From assembly GCA_033032175.1 (NCBI GenBank), contig CM065313.1, positions 20,876,327 through 20,940,326 of the forward strand: a DNA stretch of 64,000 bases, read 5' to 3'. The notes beneath the pieces were generated by a model that did not search any database, was not told where the DNA came from, and was given only the letters and a program-made list of their open reading frames with translations. Source of the stretch: Saturnia japonica. Lineage: Eukaryota; Arthropoda; Insecta; Lepidoptera; Saturniidae. Numbering within the stretch: the stretch's first letter is position 1; each line of letters begins with the position of its first letter. Of this stretch, positions 1-11,795 are shown one piece after another. The position numbers and the translations under genes are program-made.

Positions 1-219
1 ATAGATTGCTACCGTAGCTTCTGGACGCTTGCAAAACCAGAGTTATCGCTAGGGCATTGCCAAACTGGAAACTCCCTTTCCCAAGGGACTGTGGAAACTC
101 ACACAACATATTTGGCTAAAATCTTCTGTAGGGTGGAGGTATATCATCACTTCACCAGACTGCCCCAAGAGCATTTTCCAAAGAGATTTCTTTGTACCCT
201 ACCTCTGTTCCTATATTTC

Positions 220-850
220 ATATGAAGAGAAAACTTCGGACTCCTATTTAAGCATATTGCGCGCACGAAGGAGTGTATTATTTGGAATGGTTAAAGTTTA
301 TATGAAGAGGGAGTGAAGAAATCTATAATTTATAGAACGTGTTACTAATATATTTTGAAATCAAATTTAATAATACTGCATATACTACACTGAACAATGC
401 CATTGAACTTAGAGCACCCAAAACATTCACATTGTCGTTCGGTGAAAAGTCATACCAACAATATTCATTACAAGCTGACCCGCGCAATTTCGTCTGCGTC
501 ATATAAGAAAAAGAGAAAAAGGGTTAAAGAGAGCGGGTCGTAGGCACTGTATTCTGAATAATAAAAATGCGCTCGCGATACTTGACCATTATTTTGCTGT
601 GGAGTTATTTTAAAACTGTGATATCTCCTAAGATGTTCATTTAAATCAATTAGCCCATAGCCTTTCTCGATAAATGGGCTTTCCAACTCTAAGAAGATTT
701 TTTCCATTCCAACCAGTATTTCCTGAGATTAGCGAGTTCAAGCAAACAAACAAACAAACTCTTCAGCTTTATAATATTAGTATAGATTTACGTTCATAAT
801 GCAACTGCAGTTAACAGTCTATGATCATAAAGTTGCTGGTCGACCGCTAA
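220..850 (+). mobile_element. Helitron-like non-autonomous element, family HB, interrupted copy
   Basis: This stretch aligns by eye with three other copies in the window (about 16555-16877, about 36802-37061, and 19438-19800 on the minus strand). The copies share blocks around the CCATTGAACTT and ACATTGTC segments and a terminal GTCGCTGGTCGA-like block. The right end is CTAA at 847-850, followed by T, which matches a Helitron 3' terminus. The copy is split by another element at 471-786. The left boundary is approximate. No protein is encoded. Helitron assignment rests on the terminus and on insertion without duplication, not on any Rep/Helicase gene. Confidence 0.5.
471..786 (-). mobile_element. 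Helitron-like element nested in family HB copy
   Basis: The insert starts after A470 and ends before T787. The flanking host sequence, when compared with the uninterrupted sibling near 16785, continues with no duplicated bases. It carries the GC-rich end typical of these lepidopteran repeats (GACCCGCGCAATTTCGTC-like) on its left. On the right it has the AT-rich end reading TTATAATATTAGTATAGA. Orientation is minus if the GC-rich end is the 3' hairpin end. The short open frame on the minus strand here is not a gene. Confidence 0.55.
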
Positions 851-1512
851 TTATTTTTAATATGGCAAACTTAAATACAAGGATTTGTAGTCATGACGAG
901 AATTTGTCCTGGCCTGCCTGGTCTCTTGAGTTCCCAAATGAAGGGTAGTGACCAGGAGTACCATCTCAATGTATGAAAAACTGTCCGTTGAAAATTGTAA
1001 AATTACGGTGCATGTCGCCACGTTAGTAAGTGTATAATTTTTAAAGATAGCGCCAAAAGATATATATATATATTTTATTTTTGCCTATTTGGTCAACTTT
1101 TAACTGCACAAACTTTTCCCATTATGGTTCAATAATTTTTTTAAGTTTTATAACAGTGAAAACTATTATATCACGAAATAGTATCATTCTGACTAGCTAC
1201 GCTAGCGCTATTTTAGCGGGGTTTTGAATTGTAATTTGCTACTAACAGCTGGAAATTTTTCTAACTTGTCCTCCGTATTAGTTGGCCACTTCATACTTAC
1301 CAATATATCTACTAACCACACCTGTCTTGTAAACACGTTGGTCATATTGGATACTGAAGTCAGTATCTTTAACATATTGTTGCGGTTATTCTAGAATTTT
1401 AATATACAATACTAGTGATCCGCTCCAGCTTCGCACAGGTACAATTCACAGAGTCGTGTAATTTTTATTAAAAAAAGCCTGATTTAGAGTTTATCGCTTT
1501 AATATTGATAGT
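851..1512. other. AT-rich stretch without recognisable features
   Basis: No open frame with protein-like composition, no terminal repeats and no strong similarity to other parts of the window were seen. It holds a short TA microsatellite near 1063-1075. Confidence 0.5.
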
Positions 1513-1785
1513 TCATAACTGCTATATTAACTTAGTGGTCCTAAATGCGACTGCTATACTCAAGGCCCTAGGTTCGATTCGTAAGTCGCACAAAGTGTTA
1601 TTGGGGTTTTCTATGAAATTCTCAGTAGAAGCTCGGAGTTTGGCTTTTTGCCCGATTAATAGTAATAGCCTCATCCCCTATTACATGGGATCCAAAACAT
1701 ACCCGGCGAACTGTGGGTGTACATTAGTACACCTTTGCCTAACCCTTCGGGGATACAGGCGTGTTGGTATTTTATATAATAAAAT
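1513..1785 (+). mobile_element. tRNA-derived SINE copy 1
   Basis: The copy begins with a degenerate tRNA-like head. A-box-like TTAGTGGTCC lies near 1530 and a B-box GGTTCGATTC near 1571. The body contains TTTCTATGAAATTCTCAGTAG and GCTCGGAGTTTGGCTTT, which is shared with copies at 23087-23353 (minus) and 36650-36801 (plus). The tail includes CCCTTCGGGGATA. The 107-codon open frame that crosses it is an artefact of the repeat. Confidence 0.75.
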
Positions 1786-2067
1786 CAACATTTATTTGTT
1801 CGTATTTTATTCGCTGCCATTCCTTTAATCCAATCTATGAATAAATTAAAATATAATTAGAGAAGACTATAAATTCTCCATATTTACACACCGTTGTGCA
1901 ATTTACTGAAATCCATACACGTCGACAGATTGACTCAGTGTATCTGCTGATAATAATATTCGCTCTAATAGCCAATTAATTTTGTTTATTTCTTAAAAAT
2001 ACAATGAAATAACCAAGTTTTAATAACAATTTAGGATTTCCAATAGAGTTCAATATGTCTCCGGGTT

Positions 2068-2089
2068 TGATAAGAAAATACTATATAAA
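2068..2089 (+). promoter_or_regulatory. Core promoter of first cysteine-rich peptide gene
   Basis: TATAAA lies at 2084-2089, 87 bp before the start codon, with a TGATAA (GATA-factor type) site at 2068-2073. A start site near 2112-2118 is inferred from the TATA position. The TATA-proximal sequence and the leader just before the ATG resemble those of the second gene at 15153-15230, so the promoter seems to have been duplicated with the gene. Confidence 0.7.
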
Positions 2090-2170
2090 GCGTTGTTTTC
2101 ATATGTTACTAAACACACTCGTGTAGCTACACCTCCGCACTGTAAAACTGACAAGAGACAGACAACCACG

Positions 2171-2425
2171 ATGTCGAAGATTATCATAGCTCTGGTTTTG
2201 TTCGTGTCCGTCGCTCTGGCGTACGCGAGCGCTGAGAACAAGAAGGCGTACACGTGTCAAGGGTTCTACGGCTGCGAGAAGTGCTGCCCAAACCTGGGCT
2301 CCGGCTGCGAGAAGTCTAAAACAGGGCCGGGCTGGCAGGGCATGTACTTGGAGGTCTGCTTCTGCTCGTGTCCTGACGGAGTCACTCCACAGACAAGATA
2401 CGACATCACAGAAGTACAATTTTAA
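2171..2425 (+). CDS. Secreted eight-cysteine peptide, paralogue 1
   Basis: Single-exon gene for an 84-residue peptide. Residues 1-21 are a signal peptide (charged start MSK, hydrophobic core, likely cleavage after A-S-A). The mature part of about 63 residues begins ENKK and has cysteines at 29, 35, 38, 39, 46, 63, 65 and 67: C-x5-C-x2-CC-x6-C-x16-C-x-C-x-C. Four disulfides are likely, and the spacing suggests a knottin-like fold, but this is inference. The ATG at 2171 was chosen because the signal peptide starts there and the open frame upstream runs through the promoter with no ATG. Codons are rich in G/C at third positions, unlike the AT-rich surroundings and the second gene. I do not recognise the family. 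Possible roles are defence, venom-like or gut peptide, and the sequence does not decide between them. A BEL/Pao element lies 325 bp downstream. Confidence 0.88.
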   Translation: MSKIIIALVLFVSVALAYASAENKKAYTCQGFYGCEKCCPNLGSGCEKSKTGPGWQGMYLEVCFCSCPDGVTPQTRYDITEVQF

Positions 2426-2542
2426 TGAAATCAATCGGAGGATTTAGCTTATTTCAACGGACAAGTATGAATTCACACTGTATTTAGTAAATGAAAATTT
2501 AGCATTATATCGAGTATACGGTTTGAGACGATTTTGTTTGTA

Positions 2543-2548
2543 ATTAAA
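2543..2548 (+). terminator. Likely polyadenylation signal of first peptide gene
   Basis: ATTAAA lies about 118 bp after the stop codon and is followed by A-rich sequence. It is the nearest common poly(A) signal variant downstream of the gene. Confidence 0.4.
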
Positions 2549-2745
2549 TAGTTATTATTAAAAAATGATTATTAAAAAAAACCATTTCTTTAATTCGATA
2601 TTATTCATATACAGCATATAATAATTAGCATTTCATAAAGTAATTAGTAATATATTGAACGTGTTGGTACGTACTAAATACATTAGAATCCAAGTACAAT
2701 GACCGGCTTCAAATACATATTATTTTGTTTATATTATCACCAACC

Positions 2746-2750
2746 ACTTC
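2746..2750. repeat. Target site duplication, BEL copy A (left)
   Basis: ACTTC directly before the 5' LTR is repeated at 10057-10061 directly after the 3' LTR. A 5-bp duplication is normal for BEL/Pao and Gypsy integration. Confidence 0.9.
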
Positions 2751-3617
2751 TGTTGGCGACAGAATAGTTGTTTTTCGTGTCTTAGGTTTTGGTATTATGT
2801 GTTATTATTATATTTACGTGTTACATACTATGAGTTACAATAAAATAGATTAATATTGACAATATTATAGAAAAATGTAAGCGAATACGCTACATTACAA
2901 GTTGCATGTTGTATGTTAAGATGTATATAAACGATTATGTATTGTGTGTCACATATGTGAAAATATAGCTAATATAGAATAGATTAACATATAAAGTAAG
3001 CCAATAGATTAAGTATATCAAATGTTATAGAGATTTTACGAGCAGAAAATAGTGATGTCGCCCGTAAATTACATTGTTTTTGGCTTATGTACGGAATGTA
3101 TACGTAATGTATATTATAAGTGAATATGTAATGGATAGATAATTCAAAGAGGAACATTTTGATATATAACATGTGTACATAGGATATATAATGAGAGAAA
3201 TATAAAGAGTTTAACAGGGCAACCAAAGCGAAAAGTAAAGTTAAAACACGAAATAAAACGGGGCTCTCTTTACGGTCATTGCTCGAACCACTTAAGCTCG
3301 AAGAAGGGCCGTATTGGGCACGGTGCAATTCAACGAGTCTACAAGTGCAAGCAACGAGTAACTACAAGAAGAAAGCTTTGGTCGTCCTGCGAACAATCAA
3401 CAAGATATCGACTTTCATTGAAGACCCGGCACCTCAAGCGGTCGTGCATTATTGCACTCCCCGGACCCCCTCACCACTAACAACACGCCGCCCACTGGCA
3501 TCCGTACGGTATCTACGAGACGGGCATCCGGCGCAACAAAACGCCCGTCCAAACCGGGGAAACGTCACACCCCCCCCCCCCTCCCTCATGCAGAGGGGAA
3601 GTGACGCGTACCCAACA
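2751..3617 (+). repeat. 5' LTR of BEL copy A
   Basis: The LTR is 867 bp with termini TGTTGG and CCAACA. It contains a TATATAAA box at 2924-2931 and an AATAAA signal at 3252-3257. A 12-base C-run lies at 3570-3581. The U3/R/U5 limits cannot be fixed from sequence alone. Open frames crossing it are not genes. Confidence 0.95.
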
Positions 3618-3619
3618 GT

Positions 3620-3637
3620 TGGTCCTTCGAGCCGGAT
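3620..3637 (+). other. Primer-binding site, tRNA-Tyr type (copy A)
   Basis: Starting 2 bases after the LTR, 18 bases beginning TGGTCCTTCGAG complement the 3' end of animal tRNA-Tyr, whose acceptor stem begins CCTTCGA, including the CCA tail. The tRNA sequence is from general knowledge, not searched. Confidence 0.8.
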
Positions 3638-3655
3638 CCTCGATACCGATACGGG

Positions 3656-6600
3656 ATGCCAGTCACCAGGAGCCAGAGGGGCTCTCCGAGGGAGCAGCCG
3701 CTTGAGGTTGCACCACAAGAGAGCAGCACAGAGACCACAGAAGTTACTTCGTACGAGACCACCGTCACCGGCACGACGCGGGAAACAGCTTCAAGGGAAG
3801 ACCAGGATGCACCAACGGTGAAGAAGAACCGTCCTGCATCCATCAGGTCTTCAAGAAGACGGAAGGAGCTGGAAGCCCGCGGCGAGCTGGCCGATAAGGA
3901 GCTGCGAGAGGCACAAGCAGCCACGACAGCTGCCAGGCTACGACTGGAACTCATCCAAGTGGACAACGAGGAAGAAGACTCAGTTATTGAAGAGCCAATA
4001 GACCGGGTGGACCAAGTCAGGGACTGGGTCCAGAAGGCTGCAGAGGGCGTCTCCAAGGAGGGACACGAGGGGGAGGCACCCAAGGAGGGGTGTATACGGA
4101 CCCCCCCACCTTCCGCACGCGAACCCGATACTAAGGCCGATATGGAGAAGAGTCATCAGAGCCTTGCAAGAGTCCTCACTGAAGCATTGAGGGGAGTCCA
4201 GATCCAGAGCCAGGCGCCGCAGCCAGACTACGTGCACCAACTACCACTGTTCGATGGTGACACAAGAGAATGGATGGCTTTCAAAGCTGTATACGAAGAC
4301 ACCGCTCCGCTCTTCTCTGCCACACAGAACATGGCAAGATTAAGAAGAGCATTAAAGGGAGAAGCAAGAGAGGGAGTTCGCAGCCAACTGTACTCTGAGA
4401 GCACACCGGAGGAAGTGATGGAAGCCCTGAAGCGGAGTTATGGAAGAGCGGATGCACTGGTTCTGGCAGAACTGGACAGGATAAAGAAACTGCCACCGAT
4501 CAGTGACAACGCCTATGACGTATGCTTGCTAGCAGGCAACGTCAACAAAACCGTGGCGGCAATACGAGGACTGCGAAAACCACAATACCTGCAATCTCCA
4601 GAGATACTGAGGAGCATCGTCGACAAGATGACAGCAATATTGAAGTACCGCTGGTACGACTACGTAGCGGACAAGGCCGAAGGGGATCCTGACCTCAACA
4701 TGATGGCGGTATTCCTGAACAGGATGGCGGATCGCTGTGGACCACACGCGATACCAGACACCACAACAAGGAGGCAGATGCCGAAGAGACAAGCTGCGCA
4801 CACTACAACCGAACATATAGACCAAGAGAGGCCAAATAGAGAAAAGCGGGGGATTGAAAGAGAAGGAAGAGACAAAGCAGCATGCCCACATTGCCACGAG
4901 GGACATTACCTGCGGGAATGTCCAAAGTTCCGTCAAGCACCTGTAAAGAAACGATGGAGTATCGCGAAGGAATCGCGACTATGCTACAAGTGCCTGAGCG
5001 GAAGGCATAGGAAAGAGACCTGCCGTCAACCTTCATGTACAACCTGCAAACGATGGCATCACAACTTGCTTCATGAGGACAGAGAAGAGTCCAAGCAAGA
5101 AGATGGAAAAGAAGTAGCCAACAACGTGAGGCTACCAGTGAACTGCACCAGGTCTTCAAGAGCCTACTTGAAGATGCTTCCCGTCGAGATCTACGGACCA
5201 GCAGGAGCAGCTGAAGTCCTGGCACTGCTGGATGAGGGGTCGACAGTCACACTCCTGGACTCGACGGTGGCAGAACAGGTTGGCCTCAAAGGACCTAAGG
5301 AGACGCTTTATTTGGAGACTGTGGGTGGAAAATCCATGGTAAGCAAGGATTCAATGAAGCTCAACATGCAGATAAGGGGACTACACCAGTCCAAGAAGCG
5401 AACAGTCACCGGGGTGCGCACCATTGATGACATGCATCTGACTCCTCAAAGACTGGAGAGGAGCACCATAGAGAACTGCGCACACCTAAGGAAGCTGGTG
5501 AATCAGCTGCACCACGAAGAGGGTTCTCCCAAATTGTTAATAGGGCAAGACAATTGGGAGCTCATCATCTCAAGAGGAACGCGCAAAGGAAAGAAGAACC
5601 AACCAGTAGCATCCTTCACACAACTTGGATGGGTGCTGCATGGGTTCGATGGAGGCGCGTCAAAACCAGTCAACTTCACCACATGCGCACACGTATCAGC
5701 ACGTGAAGAAGCATTGGAGAAGTTGATGAAGGACCATTTCGCGGTAGAATCATTGGGGGTTCTACCTAAGAGGCCAAGCACAGACCAGGACCAGAGAGCA
5801 ATGGACATATTGGAGAGAACCTGTCGACGCTTGGAAGATGGACGCTTCGAAGTCGGGCTTCTGTGGAGAAATGATGTTGAGGAGTTGCCAGACAACTTCA
5901 AAGCCGCAGAAGTAAGACTGAAAGGGATCATGAAGAAGCTACAGAAAGATCCGGAACTGAAGATAGAATACGAGAACCAAATGGAGAACCTATTGAAGAG
6001 TGGATACGCTGAAGAAGCCGAAGGAGAATCCACTTCAAGGAGGAAGTGGTACTTGCCACATTTCGCTGTCACGCATCCCACCAAGAAGAAGAAACGCCTG
6101 GTGTTCGACGCTGCTGCCAAGTCAGGAGGGAAGAGTCTGAACGACCTGCTCTTACCCGGCCCGGACCTGCTGCAGTCACTCTTCGGTGTCCTGCTACGCT
6201 TCCGCCAGAAACCTATCGCTGTGGTAGCAGACATCAAAGAGATGTTTCTTCAAATACGGATACGAGAAGAGGACCGTGACAGCTTAAGGTTCTTATGGAA
6301 GGGGAATCAAGCAGAAAGACCCATCAAGGAATACAGAATGACATCAGTCATATTTGGGGCCGCCTGCTCTCCTAGTGCTGCAATCTTCGTAAAGAACAAG
6401 AATGCCGCCGATTATCAAGATCAGTTCCCGGAAGCTGCTAGCGCAATAGAACATAATCATTATATGGACGACTACTTACAGAGTTTCGACACAGAAGAGG
6501 AGGCAATCAAAGTAGCCAGTGATGTGGACACCATCCACCGGAAAGCCAAGTTTGAATTGAGAGGATGGGCATCCAACAATCACTCTGTGTTAAGAAGCCT

Positions 6601-9153
6601 CACCAAAGAGACCGGGCAGCAAGAGATCAGCATCGGACCAAGTGAAGAGAAGACCCTGGGCTTGCTATGGTGCACGGAAGATGATGAACTGGGTTTCAGA
6701 ACGTGCCTTCGCAAACTCAAAGAGGACGTCGCGATAAGAAGAGGACCTACCAAGAGAGAAGTAACGAGTGCGGTCATGGCCACCTTCGATCCTATGGGAG
6801 TGGCATCACCGGTTCTCATACAAGGGAAGGTACTCATACAGAACATATGGAGAAGCGGCGTCGATTGGGATGAAGAAATCACTCCGAAAGATCAAGAAGC
6901 CTGGAAAGAATACCTCACCAGCGTACAGATCCTGGAAGGTCTACGTATCCCGAGATGCTTCACGGACTCGAGCGACGAGGGGGAGCTGCCGCGTTCACCG
7001 ACGCCAGCGAGACAGCCTACGCTTGCGCAGTATACTACAGAGCGAGCAAAGGACAAAGAGGCTATCAAGTCGCACTACTAGCAGCCAAGGCAAGAGTGAC
7101 TCCCCTCAAGCCAGTATCCATCCCGCGGCTAGAGTTGCAAGCTGCGCTATTAGGCACTCGGATGACACGAGCAGTGGAAGAAGAACTGGATCTGAAGATT
7201 AAGAGACGAGTCTACTGGACTGATTCGAGCACAGTCCTTTCGTGGATAAGATCAGATCCAAGGACGTTCAAACCGTTCGTGGCACATCGACTCGCGGAAA
7301 TAGAGGACCTCTCAAAACCTCAAGAGTGGCGTTGGGTACCGACCAGTCAGAACCCAGCGGACGACGCAACAAGAGGGGTGCCGCGAGACTTCGGACAGAA
7401 CCACCGTTGGTTTAAGGGACCCGCGTTCCTGAGCCAAGAAGAGACCAGTTGGCCTGAACCTCGTTCATTCAAGTCGAAACCAACGGGAGAAGAGAAAGAG
7501 AAGCACACTGTTGCCACCGCAAGGATCTCAAAGGATCAGCCGCCTACACCAGAATCTGAACGATTCTCGAGCTGGACGAGGCTATGGAGAGCGACGGCAA
7601 GGGTGCTTCAATTTATTGACCTGTGTCGCAAGCGAAAGGAGCACACTCTTGTTTCCCGTAAGATGGAAAAGAAGGACCCGACTTGGAGAAGAACAAGGAA
7701 AAGGAAGCTCAAGAACGTGACGAAGGCAGCAACACCAAAAGAAGCAAAGAAGTTCCTTCTTCTGGATAAGGCTCACTTGGAAAAAGCGGAGAAACTGTTG
7801 CTGATGAAAAGTCAAGAAGAGAGTTTCGGGAAACCTACGGCATCAAGAGACTCCGATGGACACAACAAATTGAAGAAGCTTGACATCATCAAGGAAGATG
7901 GACTGTTACGAGTCAAAGGAAGGATCGACGCGGCTACGTTTATGGAAAGAGCATATCGACGACCCGTAGTCTTGGATGGCAAGAACAAAATCACGAGGTT
8001 GCTCATACGACATTACCACGTAGCGTTCAACCACGGGAACCATGCGACCGTGATGAACGAGATAAGACAACGCTACTGGGTTTTGGGGCTGCGATCGACA
8101 ATACGGACGGTGGCATACCAGTGTCAATGGTGCAAAGTATACCGAAGCGCACCATCTAGACCACCCACCGGAAACTTACCAAAGGAGCGGTTACGATTCG
8201 GCGAGCCGCCATTCACCTGCACCGCTGTGGACTACTTTGGGCCAATGACGATCGCGATAGGACGGCGCCACGAGAAAAGATGGGGAGCGCTGTTTACGTG
8301 TCTCACCACGAGGGCAGTGCACATAGAGTTGGCGGCGTCTCTATCAACGGATTCAATGATACTGGCACTTCGACGCATGGTTGCTAGACGAGGAACACCT
8401 AGCACAATATACAGCGATAACGGAACCAACTTCGTCGGAGCCAGTAAAGAGCTAGAAGAAGCAGTCAGAGGCTTGCAGAAGGAAGATCTCACCACCGCAG
8501 CAGAGAAGATGGGCATCCGGTGGAAATTCATACCACCTGGGGCTCCAAATATGGGAGGTGCGTGGGAACGCCTAGTCCGTTCCATCAAAACGGCACTAGC
8601 GGCGACATTAAAGGAAAGGTGTCCGCAAGAAGAGACCTTACACACTCTTCTTTTGGAAGCGGAGCACATGGTAAACGCAAGACCGCTCGTCACCACGGAG
8701 GAAAATGAAGGTGAAGAGGCCCTGACTCCCAATCACTTCCTTATTGGGAGGTCCTGCGGGTCTCCACGGTTTGGAACCTTCACAGATGAAGACCTCATCG
8801 GGCGACGGACCTGGAAGGTGGCGCAGCGCATGGCCGACCATTTCTGGAGCAGGTGGCTAAAAGAATACCTACCCACCCTGCTTACCAGGAGGGTCGATGG
8901 ACGAAACACAAAGGACCTGCAGTGTGGAGACACTGTCCTAATAATTGACTCCACACTGCCACGAAACACCTGGCCCCGGGGCGTCATTACTCAAACGCAC
9001 CCTGGACCAGATGGCCGCATCCGAGTGATAGAGGTGCGCACCGCCGGCGGAACATTGAAGAGGCCGAGCTCCAAAGTAGTGCTGCTGGTTCCTGCAACGA
9101 GCTACGAGCAACAGAACGACGGATCCAGGCAGACTACGACAGCGTCGCCATGA
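3656..9153 (+). pseudogene. gag-pol: BEL/Pao gag-pol, copy A, one frameshift
   Basis: One frame from 3656 runs through gag (DUF1759-like), two zinc knuckles (C-x2-C-x3-H-x4-C at residue 410 and C-x2-C-x4-H-x4-C at residue 443), a DUF1758-type aspartic protease with D-E-G-S at residue 526, and reverse transcriptase (Asp 859 and Y-M-D-D at 936-939). Compared with copy B, one base is missing at 6989/6990. The original frame ends at 7081, and the rest continues in the next frame: RNase H, integrase H2C2 (His codon 8011, Cys codons 8122 and 8131) and the DDE core (codons at 8230, 8416, 8566: D-x61-D-x49-E), ending with a DUF5641-like tail at 9153. The domains support Pao-type order: protease, RT, RNase H, integrase. 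The product would be a particle and reverse-transcription polyprotein. Confidence 0.93.
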
Positions 9154-9174
9154 CAGGAGATTGGTGCTGCGCAC

Positions 9175-9185
9175 GAGGGGGAGGA
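9175..9185 (+). other. Polypurine tract, BEL copy A
   Basis: GAGGGGGAGGA lies directly before the 3' LTR and is the expected primer for plus-strand DNA synthesis. The same tract precedes the 3' LTR of copy B. Confidence 0.8.
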
Positions 9186-10056
9186 TGTTGGCGACAGAAT
9201 AGTTGTTTTTCGTGTCTTAGGTTTTGGTATTATGTGTTATTATTATATTTACGTGTTACATACTATGAGTTACAATAAAATAGATTAATATTGACAATAT
9301 TATAGAAAAATGTAAGCGAATACGCTACATTACAAGTTGCATGTTGTATGTTAAGATGTATATAAACGATTATGTATTGTGTGTCACATATGTGAAAATA
9401 TAGCTAATATAGAATAGATTAACATATAAAGTAAGCCAATAGATTAAGTATATCAAATGTTATAGAGATTTTACGAGCAGAAAATAGTGATGTCGCCCGT
9501 AAATTACATTGTTTTTGGCTTATGTACGGAATGTATACGTAATGTATATTATAAGTGAATATGTAATGGATAGATAATTCAAAGAGGAACATTTTGATAT
9601 ATAACATGTGTACATAGGATATATAATGAGAGAAATATAAAGAGTTTAACAGGGCAACCAAAGCGAAAAGTAAAGTTAAAACACGAAATAAAACGGGGCT
9701 CTCTTTACGGTCATTGCTCGAACCACTTAAGCTCGAAGAAGGGCCGTATTGGGCACGGTGCAATTCAACGAGTCTACAAGTGCAAGCAACGAGTAACTAC
9801 AAGAAGAAAGCTTTGGTCGTCCTGCGAACAATCAACAAGATATCGACTTTCATTGAAGACCCGGCACCTCAAGCGGTCGTGCATTATTGCATTCCCCGGA
9901 CCCCCTCACCACTAACAACACGCCGCCCACTGGCATCCGTACGGTATCTACGAGACGGGCATCCGGCGCAACAAAACGCCCGTCCAAACCGGGGAAACGT
10001 CACCCCCCCCCCCCCCCCCCTCCCTCACGCAGAGGGGAAGTGACGCGTACCCAACA
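9186..10056 (+). repeat. 3' LTR of BEL copy A
   Basis: The LTR is 871 bp and nearly identical to 2751-3617. The visible differences are a C/T change near 9892, a C/T change near 10028 and a longer C-run (18 bases, 10003-10020). Confidence 0.95.
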
Positions 10057-10061
10057 ACTTC
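10057..10061. repeat. Target site duplication, BEL copy A (right)
   Basis: ACTTC is a direct copy of 2746-2750. Confidence 0.9.
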
Positions 10062-10075
10062 AATTTATATACATA

Positions 10076-10230
10076 CTGGCGGTATGCCTGCGGCTCCGCA
10101 CACGTTTGTTACTAGGCAGTACTTAATTTAATTTTTAATCATTTTATTGAAAATTTATGTAACTATCAATTGAAAAATTACATACACCTAGTTCCCGTGT
10201 ACAAAATGTCATTTTTTGATTTCTTAATGT
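10076..10230 (-). mobile_element. Helitron-like end fragment
   Basis: The GC-rich terminal block (CCTGCGGCTCCGCACACGTTTG) is the near-perfect reverse complement of the block ending at 13013. It is followed by TTCCCGTGTACAAAAT, a motif also seen in the array at 12601-12895. The right limit is uncertain. Confidence 0.4.
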
Positions 10231-11795
10231 ATTAATGACGACTCAAAGCCTTTCCAATGGAATGACATTAGGTACCTAATTGTTTAACTTGAAGAAAACC
10301 TCTTGTAACTGTTCTTATGAACTATGCTGGGTCAGGGATATATTTTCCCTATTACGGCCGTTTGTTATGTTGTGATATTGCGTAATCTTGCCACGATAGG
10401 ATTAGTATGAGAAGCCGGTGGATGACATGACTTAACCTTTCCCACCTATCCCTTGACTGTTACCGTTGAAGTGTGGAGTTTCTTCTGCCAGCGTAGACGC
10501 CGTTATTGATGAGTTTATTTATAATGTTGTAAAGTACTGCAAATTTGTCAGTACTGCGAAACGTAGGCCATTGTTGTGTCACATACCACACTCCATCGAG
10601 GGTTCAGCTGACATGTCTTCCACTACACTTAAATGGTAATCCCAGAACACTTGGTGGAGAACAAATCAGTATGTATAAGTTAGAGTAAGATTTGTATCTA
10701 ATCAACCATTACGTGACTATGATATGTTACGGTACGTGGCATTTTGTGACACGCCTGTTTCGCGCACGTTCATTTGGATTGGTTGAAGTTGTGTCGGATG
10801 GTTTTCTTAATACGTTATTAAATATAGTTGCGAGGCCTGGTTATTTTAAAATTTAAAGATAAGTAATATCATGAGTTCTAAATAGATTCAATTTACTTTA
10901 CCAAAATATTTTTATCGGACATTCACCGCTCCACGGCCGCCTACGCATCCGTGTAAACCTATCATTATGTATTGTTGTCACTTCACGCAAGTACAAATTA
11001 TTTTAATTTTCCATTATCTCCTAAACCATGTATCCAAATAATATGCTATTTAGGGCAAAATTTAACTTCATAAAATTGTCTTTATGTGCGCCTTATTGTG
11101 GCTTATATAAAAGAAATAAGCATGACTATCGCTTTTTTTTTTAATATATAGTAAGGACCAATATTTTTATAGAACATTGTATTTACGTATCATTAACCAT
11201 TACGTCAGCGAACACGGATAAAGCTGTTCGGGAACACTTTTACTTCCGGCTTACTTAAAAAAAATCAATATTTAAGGCTAGCTGATAGGTGTAGCTTAAT
11301 GTTAGATTACTTTTACCCCGTGAATCTGGTTATCATATAGAAAAATATTTTTTTCGAATCCGACTGGTAGTTTTAGAGATTCGCGTGTTTAAACAAACAG
11401 ACAAACATATAAACTATTCCGCTTTATTATAAGTAAAGATAGAATATAGAATAAATATACATTTTTATTAATTATCATCAAGTTTCCATTGCAAGCTTAC
11501 ATTACCAGGTCTATGAATATTACGCGTTATTGTATTAGAAATTAAAGGAGACACGGCCGATGGCCCCATTTGTTTATTATTCGCTTAATAATTATAAACT
11601 ATGTTCAGAGTGTTCAAACACACATAAGTAATAACGAGTAAGCCAGCTGGTACATTTCACGAGAACAACAGTCCAGGAAGCTTTCTTTTTAAACCAGAAA
11701 CTGTCGAACTGACACCTATAATTTTATGTTGAGTGATATGCTATATACATATTACACAATAAGAAGTACAAATGGAGGACTTAACTAAAAATATT
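10231..11795. other. AT-rich intergenic sequence
   Basis: No gene was found. A degenerate Helitron-like tail with AAACAAACAGACAAACAT lies near 11340-11450. Nothing else is recognisable. Confidence 0.45.

Larger units (their letters stand above)
2751..10056 (+). mobile_element. BEL/Pao LTR retrotransposon, copy A (complete, frameshifted)
   Basis: A 7306-bp element bounded by LTRs of 867 and 871 bp that start TGTTGG and end CCAACA, flanked by the 5-bp duplication ACTTC. The order is LTR, primer-binding site, one long gag-pol frame, polypurine tract, LTR. The two LTRs differ at only about two bases plus a variable C-run, so the insertion is recent. The pol frame carries a one-base deletion compared with copy B, so this copy probably cannot make its own polyprotein. 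It lies between the two peptide genes. Confidence 0.95.

Noticed and set aside
1505..1828. 107-codon open frame on the plus strand
   Set aside because: It lies across a tRNA-derived SINE, and the matching copies at 23087 and 36650 do not keep it open.
2050..2434. Minus-strand open frames opposite the first peptide gene
   Set aside because: They are shadows of the GC-rich plus-strand gene, with no signal peptide or motif.
3279..3821. Open frame through the BEL LTR (also at 9714, 48681 and 55130)
   Set aside because: It crosses LTR, primer-binding site and gag start, changes length with the C-run, and has no domain.
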